NCBI GenBank assembly: GCA_017640725.1
Contig: JAEPQB010000001.1
Location: 310,001-374,000 of the forward strand
Reading direction: 5' to 3'
DNA from: Kordiimonadaceae bacterium
GTDB taxonomy: Bacteria; Pseudomonadota; Alphaproteobacteria; Sphingomonadales; Kordiimonadaceae
Length of the DNA stretch: 64,000 bases
The notes under the pieces were generated by a model. It worked only from the letters and a program-made list of their open reading frames with translations, was not told the origin of the DNA and did no database searches. Position 1 is the first letter of the stretch, and the number at the start of each line of letters is the position of its first letter. Shown here in pieces: positions 21,104 through 31,000 of the stretch. The translations under genes were made by a program, and so were the position numbers.

Positions 21104-22459
21104 ATGGATCATCAAAAAGTCATCGGCAAAAGAGACATCGTGCTGTTTTGCATTTCAGCCATTCTGTTAATTGATACGGTGGCGACCGGAGCAGCTATTG
21201 GTGCCTCCAGCATTTTTTGGTGGGTATTTCTTGGTGTAATTTTCTTTGTGCCCTTTTCCCTGATCTCTGCTGAATTAGGCTGCACGTACCCCGACCAGGG
21301 TGGCATTTATGCCTGGGTGCAGCGAGCATTTGGCGCCCGCTGGGCCACGCGGGTTACATGGTCTTATTGGGTCAATGTGGCGGTTTGGTTGCCGTCCCTT
21401 TCCGTATTGTTCGCCGGTATATTTGCTCAGCTTTTTTGGCCCGAAATGCCCCTGTCTGCGCAAATCGCGGTTGGTGTCGGGCTTTCCTGGCTCACTGTTC
21501 TGGTCAATATCATCACATTGGAAGTTGGCAAATGGGTGCCTAATATCGGCGCCATCATTAAAATAATTGTCTTCACCGCGGTTATTTGCGGTGCCGCGTT
21601 CTACTATTCGGAAAATGGCGCGGCGAATGATCTTTCGCTGGCAGCCATAGCGCCTGACCTCAGCGATGGCCTGCAATATTTACCTGTTATCATTTATGGC
21701 ATGCTGGGGTTTGAATTGATCTGCGCTGGGTCTGACGAAATCCAAAACCCAGAAAAGAATGTGCCCTCTGGTGTGTTGATATCAGGCGCGATTATCATCT
21801 GCTTTTACCTATTGGCAACGGTCGCAGTATTGGTTGCGGTCCCGGTTCAGGACATCAATTTGGTCGAAGGCCTGGTTGACACGCTCACCCTGTTTTTTGG
21901 TGATAGCGGCATTGGCGGTGCGTTTGTCACGCTGTTGGCCATTGGCGCGCTTTACACCTTCTTCTCGAATGGCGCCACTTGGGCGATGGGCGCCAACCGG
22001 GCCGCTGCGGAGGCCGCAATAGAGGGCGAGCTTCCGGCCTTTTTCGCCGTTGAAAGTAAAAGCAGAGGCACGCCCGTGGGCGCTGCCATCGCCCTCGGCA
22101 TATCCAGCACCATTATTTTGGTACTGTACGGCTTTTTTGCAGGCAGTAATCAGGATCTGTTCTGGTCACTGTTTGCGTTCAGCGGTGTCATATTCATCAT
22201 CCCCTATGTGGGCATGATGTTCGCCTACATTAAACTGCGTCGTACAGACCCTGACCGCGAACGCCCTTTCAAAGTGGGTGGCCCAAGTTGGCTGCCGCTT
22301 TTGCTCGCAAGCATCTGTTCTGTTGTATTGATCCTGACAATTATACTGTTCAACTATGTGCCGGGCGACGGCATGCAGTGGAAAGTATTCTGGGGGGCGC
22401 TGACTTTGCTTATCATTGGTGAAGTTATCGTTCACACCAGCAAGACCAAAAGCAATTAG
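21104..22459 (+). CDS. APC-family amino acid permease
   Basis: A 451-residue inner-membrane transporter with about 12 hydrophobic segments. Typical APC features are the N-terminal LLIDTVATGAAIGASSIFWW, ISAELGCTYPDQGGIYAWVQRAFG and FELICAGSDEIQNPEKNVPSGVLISG. The first-helix motif and the overall pattern recall the GadC/glutamate-antiporter and YjeM-like branch, but the substrate cannot be assigned. It has its own AGGGGG ribosome site 60 bases after the btuF-like gene; whether it is co-transcribed with the riboswitch operon is unclear. Confidence 0.85.
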   Translation: MDHQKVIGKRDIVLFCISAILLIDTVATGAAIGASSIFWWVFLGVIFFVPFSLISAELGCTYPDQGGIYAWVQRAFGARWATRVTWSYWVNVAVWLPSLSVLFAGIFAQLFWPEMPLSAQIAVGVGLSWLTVLVNIITLEVGKWVPNIGAIIKIIVFTAVICGAAFYYSENGAANDLSLAAIAPDLSDGLQYLPVIIYGMLGFELICAGSDEIQNPEKNVPSGVLISGAIIICFYLLATVAVLVAVPVQDINLVEGLVDTLTLFFGDSGIGGAFVTLLAIGALYTFFSNGATWAMGANRAAAEAAIEGELPAFFAVESKSRGTPVGAAIALGISSTIILVLYGFFAGSNQDLFWSLFAFSGVIFIIPYVGMMFAYIKLRRTDPDRERPFKVGGPSWLPLLLASICSVVLILTIILFNYVPGDGMQWKVFWGALTLLIIGEVIVHTSKTKSN

Positions 22460-22471
22460 GCCGTAAAGCAA

Positions 22472-22492
22472 AAGGGCCGCAAAGCGGCCCTT
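22472..22492. terminator. terminator between convergent genes
   Basis: AAGGGCCGC (22472-22480), loop AAA, GCGGCCCTT (22484-22492): a perfect 9-bp stem. On the minus strand it is followed by TTGCTTT, so it mainly serves the S9 peptidase gene ending at 22516, but it may also end the permease transcript. Confidence 0.75.
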
Positions 22493-22515
22493 AAACTGAT
22501 TTAGCAAAGCCCGAC

Positions 22516-24414
22516 TTAATTGAAACACTGCGTTTCTAACCAGCCCAGAAGTTCCGTGTAGAACTCCGTTTTATGGTCATAGCTCAGCGTGTTCGAGAAG
22601 TGATCTGCGTCCTTAAGTTCAACATACTTGTGGAACTTGTCTTCGGCCTTCAATCGACTAACAAACCTTCGGCTGTGGCTGACATGCACCCGAATATCGA
22701 TGTCACCATGCACCACCAAAATTGGAATATTGACCTTGTCCACTTGATCGATGGGAGACACACCCTGGATCGTTGGTCTTTGGAGTTCCCGTAAAAACCG
22801 ATTGGCGCCAAGCTCGCCTCGAATTGAATCCAAGTCAGATACACCGGCACCGGCGATAGCGCACTGATAAACATTGTTGTCACGCATCGAACCTGCGAAC
22901 GCTGCATAACCTCCATAGCTCCAGCCAAAAATCGCAAGCTTGTCTTTGGTTGCAAGACCGCGCTCGACCAGATACATGGCGGCATCGTCAAGATCATCTT
23001 GCATCTCGTAGCCCCATTTTTCGTCGCCCGCCATCCAATGGTTTAGGCCGTATCCTTCCGAACCGCGGAACTGCGGCTGGATCACCACATAGCCATGGTG
23101 CGCCAGCAATTGTGCCCACTCGTCGTAACCGCCAAAATCGCGCGCCCATGGGCCGCCATGTGGCAAAACGATTGCAGGAAACGGCGCTTCACCTTTTGGG
23201 ATGGTTATATAAGACGGGATTTTCAGACCATCTCTTGCCTTGAAGCTTTTATACTCGACGTCCACCAAAGCTTCTTCCGATAGTTGCGGCTTTCGAGCCC
23301 CAATAAACTCGAGTTTCGATTTGTCCAACAACAGATAAAAGGAGCCCGGGTCTTTCGCGCCGGTGGTGCGGATAACAATAGCATTATCGTTATCTGATCT
23401 ACTGGCGTAAGACACTCTTTTGCCAGGGAACAAGCCTTCCATCGCTTTGAAAAGCGCTTCTTCTTGGCCGTCAAGATAGTAACGTTTCTGGTCACCGGTA
23501 TTGTACCAAAAACCAATCAGCTCACCATAGCTGTCTTTTTTGAAACTCTGGAGAATTCCTCCGGCATCGACCGACCGCAAGCCAAAAAGGCGCTCAGAAT
23601 ACTCACCTGTTTCGATATTGAGTGTATATACGCCGGCTTTGTCTTCGCCTTGGTTTGAGAGCACATACACCTCGTTGGGGTCCTCAATGCTGAAATCCAA
23701 CAGCTCAAAAGTTTCGCGCAGCTCAGGATTGATAACTTTGATTTCTTTCCACTTACTATCGCCCTTTACGCGAGCAAGCTGGATAATACTGTTAGCGCCG
23801 GAATCAAATCGAGTTGCTCCCCGAACTTCACCATCATAATCGGCAATATAGTTTCCTGTGCGCTCGTCACTGCGCATCACCATGCTTGTGCGACCGTTTC
23901 GAATATTGAATCGCACAACGTCAGGCACACGATTGTCGTTTGCGTCATATGAAATCAGAATTTCTTTAGGGTTTTTCTCCCACAAGTTCATTATGCGAGC
24001 ACGGTCAGGCAACTCCAGCCATTTTCCCTTGGCATCAGAATTCACTACAGCGCTCTTTCCAACCCATTCTCGTTCGTTGGCATCGTCAAGAAGTTGCCGA
24101 AAATCGACGAGAACACGCTCGTCATTTAGCCAATAGAAATTGCGCATTTCCATTCGATCGGTGCCAATTCTAACTGGCCGACGCTTCAAATTCTTCGTCT
24201 GGAATATTTCGAGGATATATCCCCCGTCTTTTCCAGTTGCTCTGATCATGCCCAATTGTTTGCCATCGGGTGAGACCTTGACTGCCAGAATTGCTGGCAG
24301 ACTTGCAAACGCATCAAGCGGTAGCTTTTCCTGTGCGGTACTGATTTGTGATATCGCAAGCGACAGTAGCCCCACAACGCTTGCTGAAATTACTTTTTTT
24401 AATCTGGCGAACAT
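22516..24414 (-). CDS. S9-family peptidase paired with a TonB receptor
   Basis: A 632-residue secreted serine peptidase with signal peptide (VVGLLSLAISQISTAQ) and a degenerate propeller region with SPDGKQLGMIRA. The C-terminal hydrolase domain has LPHGGPWARD, PQFRGSEGYG, the nucleophile elbow FGWSYGGYAAF, the Asp in VVHGDIDIRV and the His in DADHFS. I moved the start from 24498 to the ATG at 24414, since the longer form adds 28 residues before the signal peptide. It lies downstream of and co-directional with the large TonB receptor gene, separated by a terminator-like hairpin, which suggests a peptide-use pair. It is distinct from the S9 gene at 8782. Confidence 0.88.
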   Translation of the reverse strand: MFARLKKVISASVVGLLSLAISQISTAQEKLPLDAFASLPAILAVKVSPDGKQLGMIRATGKDGGYILEIFQTKNLKRRPVRIGTDRMEMRNFYWLNDERVLVDFRQLLDDANEREWVGKSAVVNSDAKGKWLELPDRARIMNLWEKNPKEILISYDANDNRVPDVVRFNIRNGRTSMVMRSDERTGNYIADYDGEVRGATRFDSGANSIIQLARVKGDSKWKEIKVINPELRETFELLDFSIEDPNEVYVLSNQGEDKAGVYTLNIETGEYSERLFGLRSVDAGGILQSFKKDSYGELIGFWYNTGDQKRYYLDGQEEALFKAMEGLFPGKRVSYASRSDNDNAIVIRTTGAKDPGSFYLLLDKSKLEFIGARKPQLSEEALVDVEYKSFKARDGLKIPSYITIPKGEAPFPAIVLPHGGPWARDFGGYDEWAQLLAHHGYVVIQPQFRGSEGYGLNHWMAGDEKWGYEMQDDLDDAAMYLVERGLATKDKLAIFGWSYGGYAAFAGSMRDNNVYQCAIAGAGVSDLDSIRGELGANRFLRELQRPTIQGVSPIDQVDKVNIPILVVHGDIDIRVHVSHSRRFVSRLKAEDKFHKYVELKDADHFSNTLSYDHKTEFYTELLGWLETQCFN

Positions 24415-24486
24415 ACGCTTTCCCAAATTCTGATTTTCTGCTCCCCCGGCGGAGTGCCCCCACGTACCGCCAAGACTAAACGAAAG

Positions 24487-24511
24487 GAGGGGCTCCATGA
24501 AAGAGCCCCTC
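24487..24511 (-). terminator. terminator after the large TonB receptor gene
   Basis: GAGGGGCTC (24487-24495), 7-base loop, GAGCCCCTC (24503-24511): a perfect 9-bp stem, followed on the minus strand by CTTTCGTTT. It lies 38 bases downstream of the receptor stop. Confidence 0.65.
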
Positions 24512-24549
24512 GATCAATTTTATCTGACAATGATGCCAAACATGTTTGC

Positions 24550-27500
24550 TTAGAAGGCAATCTTCGCCGAGGTGAAGATCGTGCGACCCTGCAGGTCGTA
24601 GCCAACACCAAGTGGGAAATTGCGCACACCAAACACGCCGTCAGTGTCAATGCGTGGCGGCTTCACATCAAATACGTTCGAAATACCGAGCGTGAAGACG
24701 ATGTCACCCGGGTTCCATGTCAGGGACATGTCGTGAACATCATAGTTTGTAGTGAAGAAGACCGGACGACATGCCGTGGGCAGACCATCACAAGGTGTGC
24801 CAAGCGGATCAAACTCTGGTGGCGTGTTTTCACCACCTTGAATCCAGCGTGTGAACCAGTTGAAGCCGAAATCGCCATAGTCAACCTGCAACGTACCCTG
24901 CGCACGCCAGTGCGGTGTCGTTGGCTCGCCTGCGTTGTCATCGATGAAGTCAATGATTTCAACGATTTGCTCGCGGATGTGCGACGCGCGAACATCCAGG
25001 CTCACAGACAGGATTTCATCACCAACTTCAAAGTCCTGCTGATAGAAGCCGTTGAGGTCGAATCCACGCGATGTCAGACGACCGATGTTAATGAAGCTCG
25101 CGTCAAGCAGCTCAACCAGGCCATCATCGCCGCGTGTGATACGCGAGCAGAAATCGCTGGTTGCATTAAGCTGATCAGGATTGTCGTAACAGTCATTGAT
25201 CAGAAACTGGTTGAAGGGCTCTTCGATACTGTCAGTCACCTTGATGTCGAAATAAGTCACGGACAGTGACAGATCAAATGCGTCAGTGAACGGCTGTTCG
25301 AACACGATACCAGCTGTGATAGAACGCGAATCCTCCGGGTTCAGTTCGTCCGTACCACCCGTGGTGATTTCCACGGTGTAGTTGGTGTTGATATTCGGGT
25401 TCAAACCGGTTGTTAGCGGGTCGACACCATCTGCACGGCATGCGTCCAACACATTTTGCGCCCGTGTATCGCCGTCCGGGCGATACTGTGACCCACCGGT
25501 CGGGTTAGATGGGTCGATAGGCTCGCGCGCGTCAAGTGGCACCACGCAAGGGTCGGTAATTGGATTGAAGCCCGTTACGCCATTCAGGAACGATTCTCGA
25601 AGGTTTGGTGCGCGATAGGCAGTTCCGTATGTTGCGCGGAACGTTAGATAGTTGATCGGACGGTAGATACCCTTGAAAGAGTATGTCCATGCCGGGCTGA
25701 AGTTGCTTTCATCAGTCCAACGCAAAGACGCTTCAAGCGTGAGTTCTTCCGCCCAAGGCTTGCCCTTCAAGAACTCAAAACGGGTCTCCGCAAAAAATTC
25801 ATTCAGGCTGCGGGCACCGTCGGCTCCCTGGTCCGCGAAGAAGGCAAACAGTTCGCCGTTTGCCGCAACGTCATTCGGATTAGATTCAATACTGTCGCGG
25901 CGATATTCATAACCAAACACGAGCGGCACAACCGAATTGTTCCAAGGTAATTCAAACAAGTCGCCCGTTAAAAAGCCGCTTACTACTGTTTGCTCGATAA
26001 TGGTTTCGAAAAAGCGATCATCAAATAGATAGTTGGTTTCGGCCTGGGTTGCGAATGTACCTCCGCCTGCTTGATAGATGGAACTTGCGAACATGTTGAC
26101 TGGCACACAGCCATCAGTTCCATCAGGCACGCCGTCATTGTCTGCGTCGACACCACAAATGAAGCTGCCTGGATTGTTCGGGTCTTCGATCGTTGTCTCA
26201 ACAGATAAAGTCAGGCGGTCTTCGCGAATACCACGCTGACGGTCAGTACCCTTTGAGCGAGAATAGGACCCATGGACATCATAGGCCCAGTTGCCCAGCA
26301 AGAAATCATCCATGCCAGTGATGTCACCGCGAACACCGCCCAGTAAACGATACTGGTTAACTTTAACGATGTTACGGTCGCGATCATCCCGAATGGCTAC
26401 AATAGGGGTCATTTCTGCCTGACCGGCGAAAGGTCCGAAGAACCCGAGGCAGTCCAGTTGGCTACAAGGGTTGAACGGGTTGGTAACCGGCACCTCTGGG
26501 AATATGGTTGCGCCGGGGCTGAAAATATTCTGCTTCCGCTCGCTGAACCAACCTTCGGCGTACACAGTGGTGTCCGTGTCTTCGTCAACGGTGTATTCAC
26601 CGTTGGCAAACACGCTGTAGCGCTCGATCCCTGCCAGGAAATCAGCATTTTGATAGCGATCAGACAGCTGAGCATTGTAAAATGGCGTTTGCAGGTCAAC
26701 GTCCGTGAGGCCATCGCCGTCCGGGTCGATCAGTGCACTATCATCAATACCGTCACCGTTGATATCGATGATTGTTAAAGCGGTTGGATTAAACTGTTCC
26801 AGACCAAGTCCGATAGCCGTGTCTGAAAAGTTAGGAATTCCATCGAACGGAACACCAAACACCAGCCCATCGTTGGTCAGGTTCGACCGGCCTTCGGTAT
26901 ACCAGAGGTTACCAAACACAAAGGGGTAGAACACACGGTTAATGGTATCCAGCTTACAGCTGCTTGGCGTGGTTCCTGGTGCCAGGCCCCGGAATTCCTC
27001 CAGGATGTTGCCCTGCTCGTCTTCATAATAGAAGCTGTCACACTCACGAGTGATATCACGATCCCTGAAGCGGACTTTGTCGCGCTTATAGTATTCACCC
27101 GCAATTTGGAAGGACCCACGGTCGCCTGTGGTGCCCCAAATTGCAGAGATTGTGCGTTCTTGACCACCTGGCTCGAATGGCTCACTCCAGGAACCTTCAA
27201 CTTCAAAACCCTCGACATCTTTCCGCATAATAACGTTGGCTACGCCCGCAACCGCGTCTGAGCCGTATACCGCAGACGCACCGTCAAGCAGGCTTTCAAT
27301 GCGATCAATCATGATAGACGGGATAAGGTTCAAATCCGTTGCTGTTGGCGCACCACCCACGCCAGCTGGCGCCACGCGGCGGCCGTTAATCAAAACAAGC
27401 GTGCGTTCTGCGTCCAGGCCCCGGAAGGAAATGGTCGCGGCGCCAGGACCGTTATCCAACACAAATGAGTTGAATGTGTTGTCTATCTGCAGACCGGAAG

Positions 27501-27780
27501 CCTGCGCAGACGCCTGCAACATGTCTGCGGCATTGAAAAGACCAATCTCACGGCTGGTTTGACCGGAGATAACCTGGATTGGCGAAGCGCTTGTGAACTC
27601 GTTCCGGCGAATACGTGAACCGGTTACTATTACTTCTTCGACTTCATCTTCGTCGTCATCAACAGTTGATTCAGCATCCTGCGCATAAACGCCGTTGCCC
27701 GCAGCAAATCCGAGTGTGGCAATCAAAAGAGCAGCTGTGCTGTGCGTTAGACGGCTCTTCAAAAGTTCATTATTTTTCAT
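24550..27780 (-). CDS. large TonB-dependent receptor with calcium-motif loops
   Basis: A 1076-residue outer-membrane receptor: signal peptide (LLIATLGFAAGNGVYAQ), TonB box EEVIVTGSRIRR, plug domain (ISFRGLDAERTLVLINGRRVAP, IESLLDGASAVYGSDAVAGVANVIMRK) and a long barrel ending QGRTIFTSAKIAF. It belongs to the large receptor type common in marine and aquatic Proteobacteria that import peptides or glycans; the substrate is unknown. Two loops carry Asp-rich calcium-binding-like motifs (DINGDGIDD and DPDGDGLTDVD near 26.7 kb; DADNDGVPDGTDGC near 26.15 kb). The start was moved from 27819 to the ATG at 27780. The adjacent S9 peptidase supports a role in peptide acquisition. Confidence 0.9.
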   Translation of the reverse strand: MKNNELLKSRLTHSTAALLIATLGFAAGNGVYAQDAESTVDDDEDEVEEVIVTGSRIRRNEFTSASPIQVISGQTSREIGLFNAADMLQASAQASGLQIDNTFNSFVLDNGPGAATISFRGLDAERTLVLINGRRVAPAGVGGAPTATDLNLIPSIMIDRIESLLDGASAVYGSDAVAGVANVIMRKDVEGFEVEGSWSEPFEPGGQERTISAIWGTTGDRGSFQIAGEYYKRDKVRFRDRDITRECDSFYYEDEQGNILEEFRGLAPGTTPSSCKLDTINRVFYPFVFGNLWYTEGRSNLTNDGLVFGVPFDGIPNFSDTAIGLGLEQFNPTALTIIDINGDGIDDSALIDPDGDGLTDVDLQTPFYNAQLSDRYQNADFLAGIERYSVFANGEYTVDEDTDTTVYAEGWFSERKQNIFSPGATIFPEVPVTNPFNPCSQLDCLGFFGPFAGQAEMTPIVAIRDDRDRNIVKVNQYRLLGGVRGDITGMDDFLLGNWAYDVHGSYSRSKGTDRQRGIREDRLTLSVETTIEDPNNPGSFICGVDADNDGVPDGTDGCVPVNMFASSIYQAGGGTFATQAETNYLFDDRFFETIIEQTVVSGFLTGDLFELPWNNSVVPLVFGYEYRRDSIESNPNDVAANGELFAFFADQGADGARSLNEFFAETRFEFLKGKPWAEELTLEASLRWTDESNFSPAWTYSFKGIYRPINYLTFRATYGTAYRAPNLRESFLNGVTGFNPITDPCVVPLDAREPIDPSNPTGGSQYRPDGDTRAQNVLDACRADGVDPLTTGLNPNINTNYTVEITTGGTDELNPEDSRSITAGIVFEQPFTDAFDLSLSVTYFDIKVTDSIEEPFNQFLINDCYDNPDQLNATSDFCSRITRGDDGLVELLDASFINIGRLTSRGFDLNGFYQQDFEVGDEILSVSLDVRASHIREQIVEIIDFIDDNAGEPTTPHWRAQGTLQVDYGDFGFNWFTRWIQGGENTPPEFDPLGTPCDGLPTACRPVFFTTNYDVHDMSLTWNPGDIVFTLGISNVFDVKPPRIDTDGVFGVRNFPLGVGYDLQGRTIFTSAKIAF

Positions 27781-28020
27781 GTATAGCCCCCGAAAAATAG
27801 TTGTGTGCCACGACCCCAAGCAGCACGGGTTTCCCTGTCACCGTTCAACCCCTTAGAACGGCGAAATATCCCATAACCCTGTCCAGCTAAACTTTTGTCG
27901 TAAACCTAAAGATGGTTCGATATCGGTACATCATCGGTGAATCTCGACCGATGTGACAAAAATGTTACTGAATGTGAGTTGACGTTATTCGGGTTTTATG
28001 AGTGTGAAAAAAACACTTAG

Positions 28021-31000
28021 CTAGAGGTTCTCGGCGAGCAAACTGGCGTTGCCACCTGCGGCGGTCGTATCGACACAAATGTGCCTCTCAAGAACGCACC
28101 AATCAGCCATTTGCTTGCTTGTCAGGAGCGGAACAAGCTTGCCCGATCGTGCGGCAAGCGCTTTGCGAATCATTTTAGCGGTCTCAACTTCACCCCAATA
28201 AGCGACCGCATCCAGTTCATCTAACTTCTCAAGAGTTGCACTGTCGAGCGTTCCATCAAGCCCCTCGCCCTTCGCCAGGTTCGACGCTATCATCAGCACT
28301 TCGCAACCCTGCGACGCAGCGAGGCGCGATTGTTCTTGTGCAAACTCAGGTGTCGGCCCAAGGCACAGCACCAACCCACGCGCATAGGTGGATAGCTCAT
28401 TACGCTCACCTGTCGGCCCAGGCAGCTTAACAGTGCTGAGAACGGCACCCGTGCTTTTAGGTTTTGCCTTTATGGCTGCCTGCACTTTTTCAAACGATAG
28501 TGGGCGAGCAGCATCAGAATGGGCTGTCACGCTGACTTCTTTGAAAAAACGCCCAAGATAATGCGGGCCACCCGCTTTCGGGCCTGTGCCCGACATACCT
28601 TCTCCACCAAAAGGCTGGGACCCGACAATGGCGCCGATCTGGTTGCGATTTACATAAAGGTTGCCCACCTGCACTCGAGACCGCACACGCTCAACGCGCT
28701 CGTTGATCCGTGTATGCAAACCAAACGTCAAACCGTATCCGCATGCATTGACCTCATCGATCACTTGGTCAATGTCACCAGCGCTGAACGTTGCCATATG
28801 CAAAACCGGGCCAAACACCTCGCGCTCCAGGTCACTAATGCCTGCAACCTTGATCACCGTTGGCGCAACAAAATAGCCCACACTTGGAACGCTTACTTTG
28901 TGCAACACCTTGCCGCTCTCTTCAGCGCTGCAGATATAGGCAGCAATGGCTTGGAAGGCGGCTTGATCGATCACAGGCCCGACGTCGGTGTTAAATTCCC
29001 AAGGCGCGCCAACTTTCAGTTCATCCATTGCACCTTTCAGCATTTCCAGCATGCTGTCTGCGACATCCTCCTGCACATAAAGCATACGCAGAGCCGAGCA
29101 TCGCTGCCCGGCTGACTGGAACGCAGACGCCACAATGTCCCGCACCGCCTGCTCGGCAAGCGCGGTGGAATCCACAATCATGGCATTAATGCCACCCGTC
29201 TCAGCAATGAGTGGGGCATTCGGAGTAAGGTTTTCCGCCATCGCACGGTTGATGCTTTGGGCTGTTTCGGTTGACCCGGTAAAGCAAACCCCACCAATTA
29301 AAGGATGGCTCGTAAGCGCATGCCCGACACTGCGGCCCTCGCCCGGAACCAATTGCAAAGCGTTCGTTGGGACACCGGCAGAATGCAAAAGCTTGACCGC
29401 CAGCGCCGCGATAAGGGGGGTGGTCTCCGCCGGTTTGGCAAGCACTGCATTGCCGGCAACGAGCGCGGCTGCAACCTGACCGGTAAATATCGCGAGTGGA
29501 AAGTTCCAGGGTGAAATGCAGGTGAAAACACCAACGGCATCTCGGCTTTCATGCTTTGCTGCATTCACTGCATAGTAGCGCAGGAAATCTACCGCTTCGC
29601 GCAGTTCGGCGACTGCATCAACTGGCGTTTTACCAGCCTCTCTGGTCAGTAGCGCGAAAATTTCACCGCTGTTTTGTTCATATAGGTCAGCAGCGTTGAG
29701 AAGAACTTGCGCCCGTTCGGAATATGCCGAGTCCCACGGTTTTGCGTTTTCTACCGCAGCATTGGCGCAATCAATATCTGCTTCTAGTACTAAGCCCACA
29801 CAGTCATTTGGGTCCGCAGGGTTTGTGATCTCCCGCTCTGTCACTGTGCCACAAACCTGATGAGTAGGCTCTGCCCGCCACTGATGTTTTTGAAATAGAC
29901 TACGTTCAGATTCAAACCGGTTGATGTCACTTGTGTTGCGCAGATCCCAACCAGCAGCGTTGCGCCTTTTGCTGCCATACAAGTCTGGCGGCAGAGCCAG
30001 ACCCGCACCGTTGAGTTTGACGCCAACTTCCTCAAACGGATCAGCGGCGACAACTTCGGCTGGCACCGTTTCGTCAACAATCTGGTTCACGAATGACGAG
30101 TTCGCGCCATTTTCGAGAAGTCGCCTGACAAGGTATGCCAGGAGATCGCGGTGCGCGCCAACAGGCGCATAAATCCGGCAGCGGCAATTTTCTTGCTGCA
30201 TCACATTATTAAGGAGCGTTTCACCCATGCCGTGGAGCCGCTGAAATTCAAACGGCAGGTCATCACCTGCCAGTTCCAAAATTGCTGCGACGGTGTGTGC
30301 ATTGTGTGTGGCAAACTGGGGGTAGATTCGGTCCGTTTTTTCCAGAAGTTTTCGAGCACAGCAAATGTAGGAAACATCGGTTGAAGCTTTGTGTGTAAAA
30401 ACAGGATAGTCAGACACGCCGTCGACCTGAGCTTGCTTGATCTCTGTGTCCCAGTAAGCCCCCTTTACCAAGCGCACCATAATTTTACGGTCGAGATTTT
30501 CTGCCAGTGCATACAACCAGTCGATCACCGCGCTGGCGCGCTTTCCGTACGCCTGAACAACTACGCCAAAACCGTCCCAGCCCGCGAACTCCTGCCGTGA
30601 CATCACCGCCTGAATAACGTCTAACGACAAATCAAGGCGATCTGCTTCCTCGGCATCAATATTAAGGCCCATATTCGCTTTGCGCGCCGCTTTGGCCAAC
30701 AAAAATACCTTGGGCACCAGTTCTTCCAACACCCTATCCTTCTGGCCCATTTCGTACCTGGGGTGCAGTGCAGAAAGCTTGATTGAAATCCCCGGATTAT
30801 CGCGGCAAGAAGCGCTTTTGCTGCGTCCAGCAAGGTAACGAATGGCGTCCGCGTAGGCCTCGAAATAGGTCTGTGCGTCTGCAGATGTCATGGCGGCCTC
30901 GCCGAGCATGTCGTAGGAAAAGCTAAAGCCCTTTTTTGCTTCTTTGCTGCCTTGCCGAACCGCTTCCTCGATTGTACGCCCCAAAACAAACTGCTTACCT

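Noticed and set aside
24454-25269. 271-aa plus-strand ORF
   Set aside because: Antisense to the end of the large TonB receptor; begins across its terminator and has no family features.
28001-28017. Terminator after putA (AGTGT/ACACT hairpin)
   Set aside because: Only a 5-bp AT-rich stem with the T-run inside the loop rather than after it; too weak to call.
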